Positions 58,101 to 64,000 of a DNA stretch of 64,000 nt are shown here, piece after piece (within the stretch, counting starts at the first letter, position 1; each line of letters starts with the position of its first letter). Position numbers and translations under genes: made by a program. Location: NCBI GenBank assembly GCA_918807975.1, contig OU964921.1, positions 36,482,498-36,546,497 of the forward strand. Reading direction: 5' to 3'. This stretch comes from Aplidium turbinatum (taxonomy: Eukaryota; Chordata; Ascidiacea; Aplousobranchia; Polyclinidae). The notes beneath the pieces are model-generated. The model did not search any database and was not told the origin of the DNA. It was given only the letters and a program-made list of their open reading frames with translations.

Positions 58101-61100
58101 ATTTCATAACATGAGTTTTCCAACATTTGCATTATAAGTTTTTATATTTTAAATTCTGTTACCAATTTGAGCTAAGTTTGCCGCACTCATAATCTTTCAT
58201 TTTATTGTTTGGTTCAATTTAACACAAGTCGTAATATACAAGGGTAGCCTTTGGTTTGGCCATGTACTTCTAGTCTAGAAGTACATGGTTTGGCAGAAGC
58301 GTATCTGAACCAGCAGTACCTAACTGACAATCGTATAACAGAACAATAGAGTTTTTGTAATTGTGAGTATTTTTGTAATACTGAATGAAAATGTTTTCCC
58401 TTGTGCTCTTTGTTGGCTTGGACTCTCTTATAACTTTTTATCCCTGAATGATTGCACTGAAGTTTAAACGCCCTTGCTACAAGAGTTGATAAATATCTTC
58501 TTTTTTTTTCTTTTTTTCCCACTGTTTTAGGTTTGGTGGCTGTGCAAATTTAATGCTATTTTGTTGATGCATATTTTAAACCGGGGTGTCCAAAATTTTT
58601 CACACGCGGGCCAAATTTGATAATGCTGAAGTGCCTGTGGGCCAACAGCCTTCGACAATTTTGTTTTGCGTGCATAGCCTATATGGCAATACTGTATTAT
58701 TTAATGTCATTTTCATACAACAAAGCAATATGCAAGTTTAAGAATTTCATTGTGTACATATCACGGGATATGACAAGTTAGGCTGTTTAAGTTATCTGTT
58801 TTCTATCAGAAATTAACACATCAAAAAACTTTGTAAAACACAGCTATGTTAGTGTTATAAGGATGAAACTGACGTCTTGACTTCTATAGCCAGGTCAAGT
58901 CTGGTTGGAGGTAAATGATAGGCAAGCGTAAAACATCACATAAATAGGAGTCGCTCAGCTTTAATCTCAAGTATTTCTTGTTTAAGTTTATAAACGAGAA
59001 CATCTGCTCACACAAATATGTTGAACCGAACAAGCTCAACATTTTTTTTGTTTTGCAACTTTTGCATTTCTCGAAATTTGTTTTTATCCAGCTGCTCTGC
59101 TCATAAAAAGACGCGAAAGACGTTGCTTTCGGTGTCGGTTTCGTAGCGAAACTCAATGAGCAGCAATCGTTCAACTTGCTGGCAAATAAATGAATGAATG
59201 CTCGACTTAGTCCACTGTATCACTCATTGCAACACTCTCAGGCGATAGTAAATGATTTTGCTTTTATGATGCCAAAAATGAGGGCGCGCAGGCCATACAA
59301 AAACGTATCGCGGGCCGGACTTTGGACACCCCTGTTTAAAACCTATTGGTTTTGCCATCTTTTCCTTTTTGCCGGCGTCACATATGTGTGTATACTTTGT
59401 CTTTCTCTACATGTTCGCGTCAGCAATGAAAAATAAAAATTGAATTGAACTGTTGTTCTTTTTCCATTGTTTCAAGGTCTGCAAACATTCATTTAACGTA
59501 TGAAAGAATTTTTTAAATAGGGTTGGATTGTAAGTTGGGTTGGATTCTGTGGTTTGAAAAAATCCATGCCAGACTCTCATTTTAGCCCAAACTGTATCGC
59601 ATTTAGAGTTTTGTTTTCAAAACAAGAATGTGTACATTTTCACATCCCGGCTAGTTTCGAGCCTAAAGTAAAATATAGCTCCCACTTGATAAATCTGGGC
59701 AAACCAAATCAAGTACGTGAAGCTTCGTTTTCTGTGGAAAGTGTTCTTGCGCATAAACGATATGATATAAATTGGCTTGCAGACATATTTGAAACATAAA
59801 CTGCAATACGTGAAACCAGCAATTAGTGTAAAATGGGGCACAGTTTCACATTCTACTCACACTTTGGTTAAAGATTGTATATATTGCAACTCGAAGCTTT
59901 GCACATACAATGATCATCGTTTTAAATTCCTATGTTCAGCTAAATGTTAGCAGTTATAAATTTTTGAAACTACATTACTTTGAAAAATATTAACTGTTTG
60001 ATAAATACCTGAAAACGTGATGCTGAATTTTGCTGATACGATGCATTCTTTTTGCTTTGAAATATGTCAAATTTGGTAAGTGGTACATTGCTTGGGTTGG
60101 GAAGAAAGTAATTTTACTATTTTCTAACTTTAACGATTGGACACTCATCAAGTCGGTGAAAGCACTAAGAACAACAACAAAAATTTTCTCAATTTTTTCT
60201 TGCATCCAACATGATGTGTCCACTCATTGCCAACATCAGAAGTAGGCCTATATGCCATTACAAAAAAAAACTTAACATTTTTCACCGGAAAAATACGTTA
60301 AATGAAAACTTAATCTTACTTTTTAGAAACATAAATCAGTGTATTATTGGAAAGGTCCAAATGAAGAAGTAAATCCAGTGACACAAACGACTCATCCATA
60401 AGAAGAAGTATTTTGTTATTCGAAAGATCTATCTTCTCTAAAGATGAAAGATTGCCAAAAAATACTTTAGGCTCCAACACTCGGATACAATTCCAACTCA
60501 AATTGATCACACGTAGAGAAGGAAAATAACTGAAAATGTCATTGCAAGTAGTTAAAAGCTGTATCTCTGCATGAGTGTGTACATTTTTGTACGTATAGCC
60601 TATAGCCAATCAGCCACTATCGGTTTAATAGCTTTATTCAAAGGAAGATAAGTTTACAGTTTGCGCATCAACATTTGCGAATTACCTTTGCAAGGTTGAC
60701 AGTTAAACAAAAAAAAATACAGAGACACGCAAAAGTGTTTTAGTACAACATTTTGTTCAACCTGATTCACACAGTTTCAATCGTTCGAGCTGCATGGCCG
60801 AGTGGTAACCTTGCTTCGATGTTCGAAAAGGCGATGGTTCAACACTGCTCAAAGCCCGGTGGCTGTGTTTTTGACAAGACACTGAAAGGCATGGCTAAAC
60901 GTAGACATGAAGATTGGCTTCCTTGCTTTTCCGTCCACTTAATCTAAATTTTCATCTACCAGGCGTTAGCCTGAATACGACAAAGAATTGCTTGAACACT
61001 GTTATCTTTAGCCTAACCTCCATTTCTACTATCATGCAGACTACCATTTTTATGTAACTAGGAATTTTTAAACAAAAACCTCACCTAAAAGTGAAAGGTT

Positions 61101-61392
61101 TTACAATGCTGATCAAGTTATGCGAAACATCAAATGTTTTCAACTTTCTAAACTTCGAAATATGATTTGGGGTCAAAGTAACGGTATCTTCTGACCAACT
61201 CTTTCTAAGAATGAGAAACTTGACGGCGTATGGTATCAATCTTGGCAAGACGCTGTTGAGGGAAAGATCTAAACTTGAACAATTGACAATTTCATCACCT
61301 TTTGAGCATTCACAGTTAACTTCACTTTCCTTCACGCATACTTGCAAAGTCCGATGAAAAAAAAGTACAGTGACTGCAGCAATAAATCTCAT
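52102..61392 (-). CDS. LRR-Ig single-pass cell-surface protein, 8 exons, 567 aa
   Basis: Exons in coding order are 61085-61392, 60320-60529, 60009-60164, 54405-54606, 54085-54221, 53463-53640, 52868-53024 and 52102-52457. Boundaries are GT/AG, phases agree, and they total 1704 bp. The protein has a hydrophobic signal (AAVTVLFF), a Cys-rich LRR N-cap (VNCECSKGDEIVNC) and roughly ten LRRs (e.g. SLEKIDLSNNK, HLDLSNNTL, LVSLDLSRNPI, ALKRIDLSNNR). An LRR C-cap (NCWDCDCHLSW) and one I-set Ig domain follow (C433, W445, DVGLQHEGRYRCVASN with C499). A membrane segment spans about 525-549 (LFICTIAALIGCFCLIICGV), with an 18-residue Thr/Arg-rich tail. This layout resembles LINGO, AMIGO, LRIG or Trk ectodomains, but the tail has no kinase or known signalling motif. 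I cannot name an ortholog. Adhesion or recognition is a reasonable inference. Its largest intron (5.4 kb) holds three mobile elements. Confidence 0.88.
52517..52782. mobile_element. Foldback element with GGTCGACAGGAC repeats and telomere-like core
   Basis: The left arm has five copies of a TTGGTCGACAGGAC-like word, and the right arm has them in reverse complement, so the element is one long hairpin. The centre (about 52628-52700) is a run of GTTAGGGTTAG and CCCTAACC words. The 8-mer AATTTTAG flanks both sides (52509-52516 and 52783-52790). There is no coding region. It lies in the last intron of the LRR-Ig gene. Confidence 0.85.
55232..57746. mobile_element. hAT element (TAGAGATG ends) carrying T-rich termini and a LINE fragment
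   Basis: The ends are TAGAGATGTAAAAAAACGG and TGCATTTACATCTCTA, with exact 8-bp duplication GTCAAAAC (55224-55231 and 57747-57754). Both termini are rich in CGTTTTTTTTG-like runs that pair with each other. No transposase was recognised in the interior. A LINE tail lies at 57205-57478, and an internal inverted repeat pairs about 55965-56025 with about 56382-56440 (GGTTTTATTGGTGCGTAA). Confidence 0.85.
57205..57478 (-). pseudogene. LINE ORF2 tail fragment
   Basis: The minus strand reads HKWGMAPSAICECGMEEQTV, then DHTICNCAIYHAPNGVRGLR and DDESIQWLLDTCPNI, without a stop over 60 codons. It is the same C-terminal region as in the remnants at 15.7-18.8 and 44.6 kb. It is severely 5' truncated and sits inside the hAT element 55232-57746. 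Confidence 0.82.
58582..59334 (-). mobile_element. hAT element with transposase C-terminal fragment
   Basis: The ends are CGGGGTGTCCAAAATTTTTC and GGACTTTGGACACCCCTG. The flanks TTTTAAAC (58574-58581) and TTTAAAAC (59335-59342) differ at one of eight bases. On the minus strand KMLSLFGSTYLCEQMFSFIN and LRLKLSDSYLCDVLRL (about 58930-59050) match the C-terminal part of ZBED5/GTF2IRD2-like hAT transposases. The rest of the gene is missing (753 bp). Confidence 0.85.
60787..60952 (+). repeat. tRNA-headed SINE (family A), in the LRR-Ig gene
   Basis: The head GAGCTGCATGGCCGAGTGGT and box-B-like GGTTCAACACTG match family A. The body GACACTGAAAGGCATG...GAAGATTGGCTTCCTTGC matches the copies at 10857 and 46385. 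It lies in the first intron. Confidence 0.75.
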
Positions 61393-63244
61393 TGTTGTAA
61401 AAAAACGTAACCATTCACATGAAGATAATGTGGTACAGTATCCCTACAAAAAATGACAAAAAATTAGAAAACCTTTTGGTTTACCAAATAAAGAGAATTC
61501 TTGCGTTCATACAAAATGGTTTTTAATAAAAGCTTGCAAATGGTTACTTGCAGTTACGTAAGTTGTGCAGAGGGTTGGGAAACGCAATTGGCTACTACCT
61601 AACTGTATACAAAGTACAGTACAATTTAAAAGCACAAGTTGTGTAGTATTTTTAAGTGGTTTTTCTGTCGTATTAGCCACATTTCAAAAGCTCTACAGTG
61701 CCCTACACATGGGTATGCCAAAACAAGTTGACCTTGACATCAAAAATTTTACTATTTTTCTTTAAAGCTTCAATTCTTGCAAGTAACAATGCTTAGCTAT
61801 TTTTACAACACAAGTAGGCCTACAATGTCGGTTCAAATACTTTCGAATGACCAACATGAACGGATGAACCGATGCCTTGAAGTTCAGCTTCTTTTAAAGC
61901 TCCAGTATTATTTTTTTTAAACTTGCGCAATAAAGGATAAGTAAGTGCACATCGATTCAGTTGTCCAAGCGAGTTTTTCTCCCTCAACAAACACGGTCTA
62001 AAATTGAAATCTCACAAACCAACTTTAATCTATACGTTTTTAAACGTTGATTTAGAGATAAAGCAAACGATAACACTAGTACCACAAGTAACAAATTTCA
62101 TTAAGGTAGGACCTCCGCATGTTTACTTCAAGAAAATGAAGAGCCTGTCAATACTGATGTTCCAACTGATTTAATCGATTCCAAGTTTGACAAAGAACAA
62201 GTTTTCACAATTACAAAAAACAATTAGTCTGTGTTGTTTCCAAGATAATTAAACACATTCATTTTACCTTGAATTAATCGCGTAAAAAGTAGACATTACT
62301 TTAGCAAACAACTTTTTAAAAATTTATTGTTAGAACATTGTTACATTGTTAAAAAAAAATATATGCTTAATATCATTAAACAATTATCGTATTGTTAAAA
62401 TGATTTGTATTTGTACGACTGAAAGGGACGCAAAAGCAACAAGCAAACATAATATTACCATTTCTTGAGGTAACATTGTAAGCTCGATTGAGTTTTATTG
62501 TTAAAAACACAAAGGAGGGCGAACAATACAAAAAGAATCACCTTACGCCACACTTCGTTTTAGCTTACTGTAGGCTATCTACCGTTCTTGATTTCAGCAT
62601 AAAAAGCTCCCTTAGTAACTTAATTCATGAAAACAGAACATGCAGGCCTACTTAAACTGGGTTTGCGTATTTATGCAGATTCTTAAATCGATTATAGCTA
62701 AAATCTGAGGTATGCATTTGTCCTAGACTGCATGCAAGAAACAAAACTTAAACTAAATTTACGTTTCTACAATAGATATTGAGAATTGGAGAGTTGTATG
62801 TGGTGATAGGAAAAAAATGAACACTCGCCGGTGTAGTGCTTCAACGTCGTCAAAGGCGCTTTCACATAGTCAGGTAAATTTTCAATTATAGGCTACACAG
62901 TAGCGAATTCAGGGAGGGGAGGGCACTTGCCTCTTCAATGATCAACAAATAAATTCATAGCTTTTCTCAGCTTTCATGAAAAAAAAATCGCTCATTTTGA
63001 TTGCTCAATCACATTTCGTTAATCCAACCGGTGCCACGGACATAGAGCATGCATGTTTTCAGCAGGATAGACTATTTGCGGAATATTAGTTTTTGCGCAG
63101 TTTACAGGCTGAGAAAATAATTGAATATTTCTTCAATAAACACATCAGACCTACTTACTCAACTAGTAATAAATTCATCTATGAGGCTAAACTATGGCTA
63201 TACCCAGAGTCAATAGAGATATGAGACAAAATGTGCCTTGTATA
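61393..63244. other. Upstream of the LRR-Ig gene; no further gene recognised
   Basis: AT-rich sequence containing any promoter of the LRR-Ig gene, which cannot be pinpointed. No element ends or coding region are supported. Confidence 0.5.
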
Positions 63245-63252
63245 GTTTAGAT

Positions 63253-63640
63253 CAGGGGTGGTCAACGTGCGGTCCACGGGCCGCATGCGGCCCTTTTCAA
63301 TTTTTTGTGCGGCTCTTCACCTTCTTCCAGCTATTTTTCCCCAAATAAGGCTATTTAAATTAAAGCTATTTTCATCTAGATTTACACAATTTCGAAGCTT
63401 AGGAAGTGATATGACCGCCTTTTCACTGCCCTGTAGGCCTTCCGGTGAAATAATTTTTGCGCCTTTAGAAATCCAGCTTAAATTGCATTCACTGCAGAAG
63501 AATGACATTCTTGTACAAAATTTCAATAAGATGAACTCCATTGCTGAAAATGTGAATTAGTGTTTATTTGATGTGCGGCCCTCCAGTAAGCATTACATTT
63601 TCCTAACTAGCCCTAGTGTTAAAAAGGTTGCCCATCCCTG
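63253..63640. mobile_element. hAT MITE (CAGGGGTGGTCAACG ends)
   Basis: The ends are CAGGGGTGGTCAACG and GTTGCCCATCCCTG. The flanks GTTTAGAT (63245-63252) and CTTTAGAT (63641-63648) differ at one of eight bases. It is 388 bp, with a GCGGTCCACGGGCCGCATGC stretch near the left end. No transposase is present. Confidence 0.83.
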
Positions 63641-64000
63641 CTTTAGATAATTGCTTCATACGTTTTTTTAGACGTCTGCTATGTTTGGCATTATTGTTTT
63701 TCCTTGTGATGGTGAGAAAAAACAAACTGAAAGCCTACTACAGTATAGGGAAAGGGAATATGTCAATATTGTTTCTGAGGGTGAAACCCTGTACCCTCTA
63801 CCCGTCTACCGTACTATTTTTATTTTCCTACCTCAACTTTTTCATTCCGTATTACGCATAAAATCTTAAAAGCTTTGGATCTATTACAAAATTGCTTCTA
63901 GATCCACTTCTGAGTTAATTTACTATAGAGAGTAGGCTATAGGCTCAATATTACAAATATTGTGAATTTACTGTAGGAGCAGTGTCTCTATATTTTGTAA

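Overview
The window looks like nuclear DNA of a marine invertebrate deuterostome, most likely a tunicate (ascidian). It is AT-rich and intron-rich, with chordate-type genes separated by DNA full of transposons. The evidence is a clathrin heavy chain close to the chordate form, a Not-type (notochord-class) homeobox gene, and a spliced six-cysteine cationic peptide precursor that resembles ascidian antimicrobial peptides. The tunicate assignment is inference; the species is not identified.

Four host genes can be built with GT/AG boundaries and consistent reading phases. (1) Clathrin heavy chain, minus strand, 192-11223: 19 exons encode residues 1-975, and the 3' part lies outside the window. 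(2) A Not-like homeobox gene, plus strand, 34148-36079: three exons, 369 aa, with an Eh1 repression motif. (3) A small secreted cationic peptide gene, minus strand, 47063-48617: four exons, 117 aa. (4) A leucine-rich-repeat plus Ig single-pass membrane protein, minus strand, 52102-61392: eight exons, 567 aa.

The DNA between genes and many introns are filled by mobile elements, with no sign of LTR or viral copies. About 18 elements have hAT-type ends and mostly exact or near-exact 8-bp target duplications; they cover roughly a quarter of the window. They are often nested, most strikingly at 23.5-27.7 kb. The other elements are a DD41D mariner whose transposase frame is split cleanly by a long-TIR element (11.5-15.5 kb), two large LINE remnants (15.7-18.8 and 20.2-22.3 kb), tail fragments of the first LINE family at 44.6 and 57.3 kb, three tRNA-headed SINE families, a pogo-like element, a TTAA-flanked piggyBac-like MITE, a TTA-flanked Harbinger-like MITE and a foldback element with telomere-like core.

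The four host genes do not form an operon and have unrelated roles: vesicle coat, transcription factor, likely host defence, and cell-surface recognition. The peptide gene and the LRR-Ig gene are adjacent and co-oriented, about 3.5 kb apart, but shared regulation is not shown.
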